This document shows positions 1-6,332 of a stretch of DNA of 17,678 nt, piece after piece. The translations under genes and the position numbers were made by a program. The stretch covers positions 1 through 17,678 of the forward strand of contig JAJXTK010000036.1 of the NCBI GenBank assembly GCA_021783935.1, given 5' to 3'. The notes beneath the pieces were generated by a model. That model was not told where the DNA came from. It ran no database searches and saw nothing but the letters and a program-made list of their open reading frames with translations. The stretch comes from Myxococcales bacterium (GTDB taxonomy: Bacteria; Myxococcota_A; Polyangia; Polyangiales; JADJMO01). The number at the start of each line of letters is the position of its first letter. Position 1 is the first letter of the stretch.

Positions 1-1
1 C

Positions 2-937
2 AACAAGGTGCGCAAGCTCGAGCACCTGCTCGACGACGCCGCGCGCGCAGGCGCTCAGCGCATCGTGTCGATCGGCGCGCTCGGCTCGCACCACATGCTC
101 GCGACCGCGCTCTACGGCGCGCGCGCGGGCTTCGAGGTCGAGGGGGTGCTCACGCCGCAGCCGTGGTCGCCGCACGTGGAGGAGGTCGCGCGCGCGCAGG
201 CGTCGGTCGGCCTGCGCCCGTTCCCGGTTCCCTCGTACGGCGCGGTGGCGATCGCCCTCGCGCGGCGCCTCGTCGCGCGCGGCAAGACGTTCCTGGTGCC
301 GCCGGGGGGCTCGTCGGTGTCGGGCTCGCTCGGCTACGTCGACGCGGCGGCGGAGCTGGCCGATCAGATCGCGCGCGGTGCGCTGCCGCGACCGCGCGCG
401 ATCGTCGTCGCGCTCGGCTCCGGCGGCACGGCGGCGGGGCTGCTGGTCGGGCTCGTCCGCGCGGGGCTCCTCGCGCGCGGTGCGCCGCCGATCGAGCTGC
501 TGGCAGTGCAGGTCGTCGATCCCCCGCTCGCCTCCGCCATGGCGACGTTGGCCCTCGCGCTCAGGACCGCGCGCCGCCTTGCGCTGCGGATCGACCGCGC
601 GCTCTTGTCCTCCATGAACGGCGCGCTGCGCGTCGATCGCGGCTTTCTCGGCGACGGCTACGGTCACGCGATCGCGGGCGGCGACGACGCCACCGCGGCC
701 GCGCGCGAAGACGGCCTCACGCTCGATCCCACGTACACGGCGAAGGCGTTCGCGGCGGCGCTCGCCCTCGCGCGCGCGGCGCCGGCCGGCTCGAACGTCC
801 TCTACTGGCACACGCTCGCCGCGCCGGGCCCCTTCGAAGCGTTGGTCGCGAAGGCGCCCCCCTTCGAGTCGCTGCCGCCGGCCGTGCAAGCGCTCGCCGT
901 CGGACGCCCCGTTTCGCGTGACGAGAACGTGCGTTAG
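2..937 (+). CDS. PLP-dependent ACC deaminase / D-cysteine desulfhydrase family enzyme, 5'-truncated by window edge
   Basis: The reading frame is open from the first complete codon and begins with NKVRKLE, which matches the family's GGNKxRKLE motif. The Lys in NK, at bases 5-7, is the expected PLP Schiff-base lysine, so roughly 50 N-terminal residues lie upstream of the window and the in-frame GTG at base 8 is not the true start. Other family landmarks are SIGALGSHH (equivalent to SIGGIQSN), VPPGGSSVSGSLGYV, the glycine-rich phosphate-binding stretch ALGSGGTAAG, LDPTYTAKAF and LYWHTLAAPG near the C-terminus. The usual SNQ/SNH is SHH here, so the substrate cannot be chosen between ACC, D-cysteine and other D-amino acids. 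Family members eliminate or cyclise small amino acids in the cytoplasm. It is followed 29 bp later by the TerB-like gene on the same strand. Confidence 0.85.
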   Translation, partial: NKVRKLEHLLDDAARAGAQRIVSIGALGSHHMLATALYGARAGFEVEGVLTPQPWSPHVEEVARAQASVGLRPFPVPSYGAVAIALARRLVARGKTFLVPPGGSSVSGSLGYVDAAAELADQIARGALPRPRAIVVALGSGGTAAGLLVGLVRAGLLARGAPPIELLAVQVVDPPLASAMATLALALRTARRLALRIDRALLSSMNGALRVDRGFLGDGYGHAIAGGDDATAAAREDGLTLDPTYTAKAFAAALALARAAPAGSNVLYWHTLAAPGPFEALVAKAPPFESLPPAVQALAVGRPVSRDENVR

Positions 938-952
938 GCTCGCTCGGTCCGC

Positions 953-960
953 GAGGGAGA
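953..960 (+). promoter_or_regulatory. Ribosome binding site of the TerB-like gene
   Basis: GAGGGAGA lies 6 bases before the ATG at 967. It supports that start rather than any upstream alternative. Confidence 0.7.
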
Positions 961-966
961 TCCGCC

Positions 967-1353
967 ATGCACGAGCAGAACGTCGCAATCATCAAGGGGC
1001 TCATCGCCGTCGCGTGGGCCGACGGCGTCTTCGCCGACGAGGAGAAGCAGGCGCTCGATGGACTGCTCGCCGCGTTCGGGGCGAGCGACGAAGAGACCGC
1101 TCAGCTGCGCGCGTACGCCGCCACGCCGCGCAAGCTCGACGACGTCCCCCTGCCCGACCTGTCGGCCGACGATCGCCGCATGCTCCTGTCGCACGCGGTG
1201 CTGCTGACGTTCGTCGACGGCGAGCAGGCCGAGAAGGAGAAGCACTTCCTCGACGCGCTCTCCAAGCACCTGCGCATCCCCGCCGACGAGGCCAAGGCGA
1301 TCGAAGCGGCGAGCGAGGCGCGCGCCAAGAAGTACCTCAAGCTGCTCGACTGA
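967..1353 (+). CDS. TerB-like (tellurite resistance TerB family) small protein
   Basis: A 128-residue soluble, all-alpha, acidic protein with two copies of the helix pattern seen in the TerB fold: AWADGVFADEEKQAL at about residues 16-30 and FVDGEQAEKEKHFL at about 82-95. Each carries an A/V-D-G turn followed by acidic residues and then an amphipathic helix; in TerB these acidic positions can bind metal. It is a stand-alone domain with no signal peptide or membrane segment. Members of this family occur in many bacteria without any tellurite phenotype, so the name describes the fold and not a demonstrated role. The start is supported by a good ribosome site. It sits 29 bp after the PLP enzyme, probably co-transcribed, and converges on the Cys-rich protein gene. 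Confidence 0.8.
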   Translation: MHEQNVAIIKGLIAVAWADGVFADEEKQALDGLLAAFGASDEETAQLRAYAATPRKLDDVPLPDLSADDRRMLLSHAVLLTFVDGEQAEKEKHFLDALSKHLRIPADEAKAIEAASEARAKKYLKLLD

Positions 1354-1380
1354 CGCTCGTCGCAACGCCGAAATGATCAC

Positions 1381-1409
1381 GGGGCGGATCGGCTCGGCCG
1401 ACCCGCCCC
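1381..1409. terminator. Hairpin between convergent genes, putative bidirectional terminator
   Basis: GGGGCGG pairs with CCGCCCC. After one A/C mismatch, TCGGC pairs with GCCGA around a 3-base loop, giving a 12-bp, very GC-rich stem. It lies between the stop codons of two convergent genes (1353 and 1431). No T-tract follows on either strand, so it may stop RNA polymerase inefficiently or act as an RNA-protecting 3' end. A second perfect 14-bp palindrome, TCGCTTCGAAGCGA, follows at 1413-1426. Confidence 0.6.
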
Positions 1410-1430
1410 GCGTCGCTTCGAAGCGAGGGG

Positions 1431-2741
1431 CTACGACGTCGAAGCCTGGCCTTCGACGCTGGCGCTGACGCTGACCGAGACCTGGATGCTGACGCTCACT
1501 TGGTTCACGAGCTGCGCGCTCTGCGCGATGCAGACTGCGCCGGCCGCCGAGAGATCGCCGACCTTCTGGATGCCGTTGACCGCTTGCGCGCCGAGGTTCA
1601 CCACGGACTTGCCCATGGCGATCGTCTCGTTCACGGCCTGCGCGTAGAGGTCGATGCTCGCGTTGATCGCCGAGGCGAGGTTGTCGTCGCCGACGACCGT
1701 GACGACGACCTGCGGCTTCGTGCACGAGAAGTGCGCCGAGGCGTCGGCCGAGCACGCGGCGGTGCAGTCGGCGGTGCCGCTGCAGTTCAGCGTGCCGTCG
1801 CAGCGCGGCGGCTTGCTCCCCTCGGTGCTGCAGTGGCCATGACAGCCGCCGTTGCACGTCGCGCTGCCGGGCGTGTACGTGCAGGTGCCGTTGCAGGTGC
1901 CCTGGCAAGCGATGGCGGCGTCGGCCTGGCAGGAGCCCGAGCACTGCGCCTGGCACTGCCCCTGGAAGTTGCTCGTGCACTGCGCGGTGCACGAGCCGTT
2001 GGCCTTCGCGTCGCAAGTGCCCTGGCACTTGCCCTTGCACGCGGCGCCGCTCACGGCGTTGCCGTCGCAGGTGCCGTTGCAGTTGCCGCCGCAGTCGCCG
2101 GCGAAGTTCGCGGTGCAGCCCGCGTCGCAGGAGCCGGTCCAGCTTCCGGAGCACGCCCCGCTGCAACTGCCGCTGCACGAGAAGCCCGCGCTCGCCTGGC
2201 AGGTGCCCTGGCACTGGCCGTTGCACGCGAAGCTCGGCGCGTTGACCTCGCACTGGGCGTCGCACGAGCCAGCGCAGTCGACGACGAGCTTGCCCGGCTC
2301 GCACTGCGCCTTGATGTCGCACGAAGCCGCGACCGCGCACTGCGCCTGGCAGCTCGCCTCGACGTCGACGTCGGCCTCGCAGCTGAAGGGGACGTCGACG
2401 ACGACGGTGATCCCCTTGGCGAGATCGGCCTTGACGTAGGTGTTGAGCGCGGCGCACGCGCTCGTCGCGTCCGCGAACGGCGCGCCGGAGATGCCGAGCG
2501 CCGCGTCCATCGCGTTGCAGGCGTCCTTGAACTCGTTCTCGGTCTTGGTGGCCTGGGTCTGCAGCTGGTTGGCGGCGTCGACGAAGGCGCTGACCGCCGC
2601 GTCGGCCTTGCTCGCCTTGACGTCGAGGCCGTCGCACCCCTGGGCCGCGGCGGCGACGCTCGAGCAGTTCGGTAGGACGGCGACGAGGCCGACGAGGCCG
2701 CCGGCGACTGTCAGGGAACCAAGGACTTTACGGAAACGCAT
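1431..2741 (-). CDS. Secreted cysteine-rich repeat protein of unknown function
   Basis: A 436-residue protein read from an ATG with a strong ribosome site; the in-frame extension upstream is not needed. Residues 1 to about 25 are a signal sequence (basic start, hydrophobic stretch to AVLPNC). Cys26 might be lipidated, but LPNC is a poor lipobox. Residues 36-120 look helical, with three cysteines. Residues 121-340 hold most of about 43 cysteines, and between 173 and 304 they fall into blocks of C-x3-C-x3-C separated by 7-9 residues, with Gly before most second and third cysteines (for example CNGQCQGTC, CKGKCQGTC, CQGTCNGTC). Residues 345-436 lack this pattern and end in alternating Val/Ser (VSVSIQVSVSVSASV), suggesting beta strands. 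Such proteins are common in the genomes of large myxobacteria as I recall them. No enzymatic motif is seen; a disulfide-stabilised surface or matrix role is a guess. Confidence 0.8.
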   Translation of the reverse strand: MRFRKVLGSLTVAGGLVGLVAVLPNCSSVAAAAQGCDGLDVKASKADAAVSAFVDAANQLQTQATKTENEFKDACNAMDAALGISGAPFADATSACAALNTYVKADLAKGITVVVDVPFSCEADVDVEASCQAQCAVAASCDIKAQCEPGKLVVDCAGSCDAQCEVNAPSFACNGQCQGTCQASAGFSCSGSCSGACSGSWTGSCDAGCTANFAGDCGGNCNGTCDGNAVSGAACKGKCQGTCDAKANGSCTAQCTSNFQGQCQAQCSGSCQADAAIACQGTCNGTCTYTPGSATCNGGCHGHCSTEGSKPPRCDGTLNCSGTADCTAACSADASAHFSCTKPQVVVTVVGDDNLASAINASIDLYAQAVNETIAMGKSVVNLGAQAVNGIQKVGDLSAAGAVCIAQSAQLVNQVSVSIQVSVSVSASVEGQASTS

Positions 2742-2746
2742 CCAAG

Positions 2747-2753
2747 CCTCCTT
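2747..2753 (-). promoter_or_regulatory. Ribosome binding site of the Cys-rich protein gene
   Basis: AAGGAGG on the minus strand, 5 bases before the ATG at 2741. It is close to the full anti-Shine-Dalgarno complement and fixes the start 45 codons inside the longest possible frame. Confidence 0.85.
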
Positions 2754-2882
2754 CGGGCGTCCAAGAGTCGGGCGGCGCAACGCTTTGCACGGCCCGAGCC
2801 AGCCAGCATAGCCCACGCGGGCGCGGGCCGAGCGACGTGAAGCTGCATCGAAAGACGCGTCCGATGCTCGCGACATTCACCC

Positions 2883-2897
2883 CGCACCTCAGGTGCG
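2883..2897. promoter_or_regulatory. Perfect dyad in the divergent intergenic region, operator candidate
   Basis: CGCACCT-C-AGGTGCG is a 7-bp inverted repeat around one base. It lies in the 204-bp space between two divergent genes starting at 2741 (-) and 2946 (+), 49 bases before the latter. I find no convincing -35/-10 pair in this space, so the site is only a candidate for a dimeric regulator. Confidence 0.3.
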
Positions 2898-2945
2898 CCC
2901 CTTGCGGCGGCGCACGTGGAGCGTGACCTCGGGTGCTAGGCTGCC

Positions 2946-3320
2946 ATGATCGTGCGATCCGCGCTGGCGGCCCTCCGTCTACACCAAAGCCCCCTCGCTC
3001 GGGCCGCCTTCGCGCTTGTCGCGGCTTTGCTCGCCGCGTGCGCGCCTGCGCCCCCCGCGAGCGCGCCGCCTCCGCAGAGCGCGGGCGCCTTGCCGGCGGG
3101 CGATCCTGCCGCGCGCGCCGCGATCGACGAGGCGGAGCGCGAGATCGCGGCGGCGGCGGGGGACTGCGCGCACGCCTGCGAGGGGGTCGAGAGGATCGCT
3201 CGCGCGAGCGTCGCGCTCTGCAAGCCACGCTCGCTCGCGTGCGACGACGCACAGCAACGTGAGCACGAAGCCCGGGCGCGCGTGGCGACTTTTTGCGATC
3301 CGTGCGGGGACGAGCGGTGA
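2946..3320 (+). CDS. Small predicted lipoprotein with conserved-looking cysteines
   Basis: A 124-residue protein with a long signal region: basic start, hydrophobic ARAAFALVAALLAAC, and a good lipobox LAAC that puts the lipidated Cys at residue 32. A Pro/Ala-rich linker follows (about 33-53). The remaining roughly 70 residues form a mostly helical domain with six cysteines, including CAHAC and FCDPC, which suggests disulfides in the periplasm or on the surface. I recognise no family. The start ATG has only a weak upstream purine stretch. Its TGA overlaps the GTG of the acyltransferase by 4 bp (GTGA), so the two are translationally coupled and probably act in the same envelope process. Confidence 0.7.
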   Translation: MIVRSALAALRLHQSPLARAAFALVAALLAACAPAPPASAPPPQSAGALPAGDPAARAAIDEAEREIAAAAGDCAHACEGVERIARASVALCKPRSLACDDAQQREHEARARVATFCDPCGDER

Positions 3321-4300
3321 GCGATCCGCGTACGACGTGGTCGCGCGCCCAGCGAATCAAGAACGACACCATCTACTATCTCGCGCGCCTCGCGCTCGCG
3401 CTGGCGGCGCGGATGCCTCGCGCGACCCTCGGCGTGATCGGCGCTTTCATCGGCGCGACGGTGCACGCGCTGGCGGGCGGGGCGCGCAGCATGGCGCGCG
3501 CGAACGTGCAGCGGGCGCTTGCCGCGCTCACGCCCGAGCAGGCCGCGGCGCTCTCGCGGCGAGCCTTCGTCGAGCTCGGCCGGCTGCTGGGTGACACGCT
3601 GGCGCTGCTGCGGGCCGACGAGCGCCCGAGTCGCACTCTCCCGTTCGCGGACGACGAGCGCGCGAAGCTCGCGCGGGCCCGCGCAGCAGGGCGCGGCGTC
3701 GTGCTCGTGACCGCGCACCTCGGGCCTTGGGAGCGGCTCGCCGGGGTGCTGGTCGAGCATGGGTTTCCCCTCACGACCCCGGTGCGCGCGAGCTACGACC
3801 CGCGGCTCGAGGCGGCGGTGCACGCGCGCCTGCGAGCCCGGCATGGCGTGCACGCCCTCGATCGCGACGCCGCGACGACGCCGATCGCGCTCTTGCGCGC
3901 CCTCAAGCGCGGCGAGGTCGTCGGCATGCTCATCGATGTCTCGACGCGCGTCGCCTCCGCGCGCGTGCCCTTCCTCGGCGTCCCCGCGTGGACCCCCGTC
4001 GGGCCTGCCCGCCTCGCGCTGCGCACCGGCGCGCCGGTCGTCGTTGCGATCGCGACCCGCGCTGGGGTGACCGTCCGCCCGATCCGCGACGTCGCCGAGC
4101 CGTGCACGAGGCCGACCGACGACGCCGTCGAAGCGCTGACTATGGCGCTCAACGACGCGCTGTCGGAGGCCATCCGCGCGGAGCCGGAGCGCTGGATCTG
4201 GATGCACGATCGCTTCGGAGATCGCGAGACCGGGGCGCGCGCCAAGGCGCTCGACCTGGCCGCGGCCGATTCGATCGAGCCGTCGGCCGGCGAGATTTGA
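3317..4300 (+). CDS. LpxL/HtrB-like lipid A biosynthesis acyltransferase family protein
   Basis: A 327-residue protein of the usual length for the LpxL/HtrB/MsbB family (lysophospholipid-acyltransferase superfamily). GTG at 3317 is chosen because it overlaps the preceding stop as GTGA; the frame could extend 8 codons upstream. A hydrophobic segment at about 20-52 would anchor it in the inner membrane. The catalytic HxxxxE motif is HLGPWE (His134, Glu139). Further family blocks are GMLIDVSTR (203-211), VPFLGVPAWTPVGPARLALRTGAP (217-240) and RWIWMHDRF (292-300). These enzymes transfer an acyl chain to a lipid acceptor, classically the secondary acyl chains of lipid A. Many bacteria carry several paralogues acting on other lipids, so the acceptor is not certain. 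Confidence 0.88.
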   Translation: MSDPRTTWSRAQRIKNDTIYYLARLALALAARMPRATLGVIGAFIGATVHALAGGARSMARANVQRALAALTPEQAAALSRRAFVELGRLLGDTLALLRADERPSRTLPFADDERAKLARARAAGRGVVLVTAHLGPWERLAGVLVEHGFPLTTPVRASYDPRLEAAVHARLRARHGVHALDRDAATTPIALLRALKRGEVVGMLIDVSTRVASARVPFLGVPAWTPVGPARLALRTGAPVVVAIATRAGVTVRPIRDVAEPCTRPTDDAVEALTMALNDALSEAIRAEPERWIWMHDRFGDRETGARAKALDLAAADSIEPSAGEI

Positions 4301-4302
4301 TG

Positions 4303-4331
4303 TTGACAGAGCGCGTGCGTCGTGGGAGCTT
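4303..4331 (+). promoter_or_regulatory. Putative promoter of the tRNA-Pro gene
   Basis: A perfect -35 hexamer TTGACA lies at 4303-4308, directly after the acyltransferase stop. At a 17-bp spacing the -10 position reads GAGCTT, a weak match, which would place the start of transcription a few bases before the tRNA at 4344. The position fits a short-leader tRNA promoter; the -10 remains doubtful. Confidence 0.45.
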
Positions 4332-4343
4332 GCGCGCCCTCTT

Positions 4344-4417
4344 CGGGGCGTAGCGCAGCCTGGTAGCGCACCTGGTTCGGGACCAGGGAGTCGGAGGTTC
4401 AAATCCTCTCGCCCCGA
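4344..4417 (+). tRNA. tRNA-Pro (anticodon CGG)
   Basis: The acceptor stem CGGGGCG/CGCCCCG (4344-4350 with 4410-4416) is fully paired. The D arm contains GCGC...GCGC around AGCCTGGTA. The anticodon stem CCTGG/CCAGG encloses the 7-base loop TTCGGGA, with anticodon CGG at 4378-4380, reading CCG codons, which suits a GC-rich genome. The T arm is GGAGG-TTCAAAT-CCTCT with one G-U pair. The discriminator base is A at 4417. The next bases are CTA, so the 3' CCA is not encoded and must be added by the nucleotidyltransferase. Confidence 0.97.
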
Positions 4418-4680
4418 CTATCTCTCGGCGGAGCCTAGAGCAGGATCGAGCAAATCCTCTCACGCCAACTATCTCGTGATCGCCCCCGAGCGCGGGCCGA
4501 CGGCGGACATCCGGCCACGGCAGTCCGCCGGGCAGAACGCCGACCGGGCCTGCATCGAAGGCATTGTCGGACGGCGCTTCGTGGGTGTCCACGTAGCACG
4601 AGTGCAGCCACAGTCGCGGGTGATGGCGAAGCCTCGCGGCGACCTTCTCGCACGAGTCGGCACCCCACGACCGCGCCCGC
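4418..4680. other. Non-coding stretch with a degenerate copy of the tRNA 3' end
   Basis: These 263 bases separate the tRNA from the stop of the minus-strand aldehyde dehydrogenase. Bases 4451-4475 repeat bases 4400-4424 (tRNA T-loop through 7 bases past the discriminator) at 22 of 25 positions. The rest holds no gene I can support. One minus-strand frame between about 4690 and 4480 reads as plausible protein (for example RHHPRLWLHSCYVDTHEAP) but has no convincing start, and downstream it runs into antisense tRNA. It might be a decayed gene fragment. Confidence 0.5.
4451..4475 (+). repeat. Imperfect direct repeat of the tRNA-Pro 3' end
   Basis: It matches 4400-4424 at 22/25 bases, with mismatches only at the 12th, 14th and 17th positions, and begins 51 bp after the original. 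It starts within the T loop (CAAATCCTCT) and continues past the acceptor into ACTATCTC. This resembles either an old attachment-site duplication left after element loss or the remnant of a tandem tRNA copy. No integrase gene is adjacent. Confidence 0.6.
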
Positions 4681-6294
4681 TCACCGGAACCCGAAGTACC
4701 TCTTCAGCGTCGCGATCCTCTCGCGCATCGCCAGCGGCACCTTCCACGCCCGCCCGAACCGCATGACTTGGGCGTCGGCGAGCGCGTCGCCGAGCTCGAG
4801 CAGCGTGCGGTCGTAGGGCATCCAGAACAGCTCCGGCGCGGTCGATCGATCGACGACCACGGCGCGCGGTCGCACGAACGTCGACATCGAGAACTCGGAG
4901 TTCGCGACGCCGAAGCCCGTCTCGCGCGTGCCGCTCCACGGCAGCGCGGCGACGGCGCCGGTGAACGAGTGGTTGTTGACGCTCACGATGCCGTAGTCGA
5001 GCCGCTCGGCGAGGCGCTGGGCGCGCTCGACGTCCTTGGTCCAGATCGACGCGCCGAGGCCGTAGCGCAGGGCGTTGGCGCGCCGCACGGCCTCCATGGC
5101 GCCGTCGACGCGAATGACGGCGAGCACCGGCCCGAAGGTCTCGTCGCGCACCACCGACATCGACTCGTCGCAGTGGTCGATCAGCGTCGGCGCGTAGAAG
5201 AGCCCCTCGCCAGCGGCGCCGCCGCAGACGATCTTGGCCCCCTTCGCGCGCGCATCCTCGACCTGCGCCGAGACGATCTCGAGCTGCCGCCGGTTCGCGA
5301 GGGGCGCGACGTCGAGCGCGGAGAAGTCGCCGGGGCCGGTCTTCAGCGCCCGGAAGGCCTGCGCGAGGCGCGCGATCATGTCGTCGGCGATCGCCCGATC
5401 GACGAAGGCGATCTCGATGGCGCCGCACGACTGGCCGGCGTTGCTCAACGCCCAGTGCGTCAGTCCTGCGACCGTGCGCGGGCGATCGCAGTCGGCGAGG
5501 ACGATCGCCGGATCCTTGCCGCCCATCTCGACGCTGCACGGGATGCCGCGCTCGGCGCACTGCAGGCGCACGCTGCGCCCGGAGGTCGGCGAGCCGGTGA
5601 ACACGCACGCGTCGATGCCGGCGTCGATGAGGGCCTGGCCGACGCGACCCGGGCCCTGGACCACCGAGATCAACCCCGCCGGCAGCTCCGCCGCGAGGCG
5701 CTCGGCGAGCCACGCGCTCGTGCGCGGGGTGTACTCGCTCGGCTTGAGGACCACCCCGTTGCCGGTGAGCAGCGCCGGCATGAGCGAACGATAGAGCCCC
5801 GCGACCGGGTAGTTCCACGGCGCGATGACGCCCACCACGCCGCGCGGGACGAGGTCGACGTACGCGCTCTTCTTCGGGAAGCTCAGCGGGTTGAGGAACG
5901 GCTTGCGGCGCGCGGTCGCCTTGGCGACGACCGAGGCGAAGCCGTTCACCGTCTCGAGCGGGCCGAGCGCCTCGTTGAACAGCCCCTCGGCGTCGACCTT
6001 CCCCATCTCGGCGCGCGCGAGCGCCATGACCTCGGAGCGCCAGCGGAGCATCTCCTTGGCCGCGCGCTGCAGCGCCCCGACACGGTCGTCGAGCGAGCGG
6101 ACGCGCCACGATTGCTGAGCCGTGCGGGCCCGAGCGACGGCGCCAGCGATCTCCTCGGGCGTCGAGACCTTCACCGGCTCGAGAGGGCGCATGTCGACCG
6201 GCGAAATCGGGACGATCTCGTCGGACTCGGGCTCGTGGGCAGGGAGCGTCTTGGCGTGGCGGGCGCCGTTTCCGTTGGCGTGTAGGTCGGTCAC
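4681..6294 (-). CDS. NAD(P)-dependent aldehyde dehydrogenase
   Basis: A 537-residue protein with the complete ALDH catalytic set: APWNYP (158-163, Asn161), LKPSE (Lys184, cofactor), FTGSPTSGR (232-240), EMGGKDP (general-base Glu256), NAGQSC (nucleophile Cys290) and DETFGPV (Glu385). The C-terminal PWSGTRETGFG (452-462) is also typical. About 25 polar, probably disordered residues precede the fold, and about 55 follow the usual end. GTG at 6294 is chosen because AAGGAG lies 7 bases upstream. It oxidises an aldehyde to an acid in the cytoplasm; the motifs do not reveal the substrate. It follows the RND transporter by 38 bp on the same strand, so the two are likely co-transcribed. With the GMC alcohol-oxidase-like gene in the same window, a fatty alcohol-aldehyde-acid route is conceivable, but that is inference. 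Confidence 0.92.
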   Translation of the reverse strand: MTDLHANGNGARHAKTLPAHEPESDEIVPISPVDMRPLEPVKVSTPEEIAGAVARARTAQQSWRVRSLDDRVGALQRAAKEMLRWRSEVMALARAEMGKVDAEGLFNEALGPLETVNGFASVVAKATARRKPFLNPLSFPKKSAYVDLVPRGVVGVIAPWNYPVAGLYRSLMPALLTGNGVVLKPSEYTPRTSAWLAERLAAELPAGLISVVQGPGRVGQALIDAGIDACVFTGSPTSGRSVRLQCAERGIPCSVEMGGKDPAIVLADCDRPRTVAGLTHWALSNAGQSCGAIEIAFVDRAIADDMIARLAQAFRALKTGPGDFSALDVAPLANRRQLEIVSAQVEDARAKGAKIVCGGAAGEGLFYAPTLIDHCDESMSVVRDETFGPVLAVIRVDGAMEAVRRANALRYGLGASIWTKDVERAQRLAERLDYGIVSVNNHSFTGAVAALPWSGTRETGFGVANSEFSMSTFVRPRAVVVDRSTAPELFWMPYDRTLLELGDALADAQVMRFGRAWKVPLAMRERIATLKRYFGFR

Positions 6295-6301
6295 GATCGA
6301 G

Positions 6302-6307
6302 CTCCTT
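6302..6307 (-). promoter_or_regulatory. Ribosome binding site of the aldehyde dehydrogenase gene
   Basis: AAGGAG on the minus strand, 7 bases before GTG at 6294. It decides this start over the open frame that reaches back into the transporter gene. A perfect palindrome GTGACGTCAC adjoins it at 6308-6317. Confidence 0.75.
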
Positions 6308-6332
6308 GTGACGTCACGCGAAGAGACGCAAG

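Noticed and set aside
1500..2675. Plus-strand open frames opposite the Cys-rich protein (391 and 195 codons)
   Set aside because: They persist because the repeated Cys/Gly codons give few stops in antisense. They have no signal, motif or ribosome site, while the minus strand has a signal peptide and strong ribosome site.
1431..2741. Metallothionein or peptide precursor (RiPP)
   Set aside because: The protein is 436 residues with a secretion signal and long Cys-poor flanks, and no maturation enzyme genes are adjacent.
4149..4592. Minus-strand open frame containing GARGFEPPTPWSRTRC
   Set aside because: This peptide is the well-known false product of translating a tRNA gene in antisense. The similar EIVGVRGF further upstream in the frame comes from the duplicated tRNA 3' end, not from a protein repeat.
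4300..4700. Mobile element at the tRNA
   Set aside because: No integrase, transposase or terminal inverted repeats are visible nearby; only the short direct repeat is supported.
4768..6285. Plus-strand open frame of 505 codons opposite the aldehyde dehydrogenase
   Set aside because: Low-complexity Arg/Ala/Val-rich shadow; all ALDH motifs lie on the minus strand.
6308..6317. Palindrome GTGACGTCAC as a regulator site
   Set aside because: It lies between a stop and a ribosome site inside a probable operon, and a 10-bp palindrome is expected by chance in a window this size.
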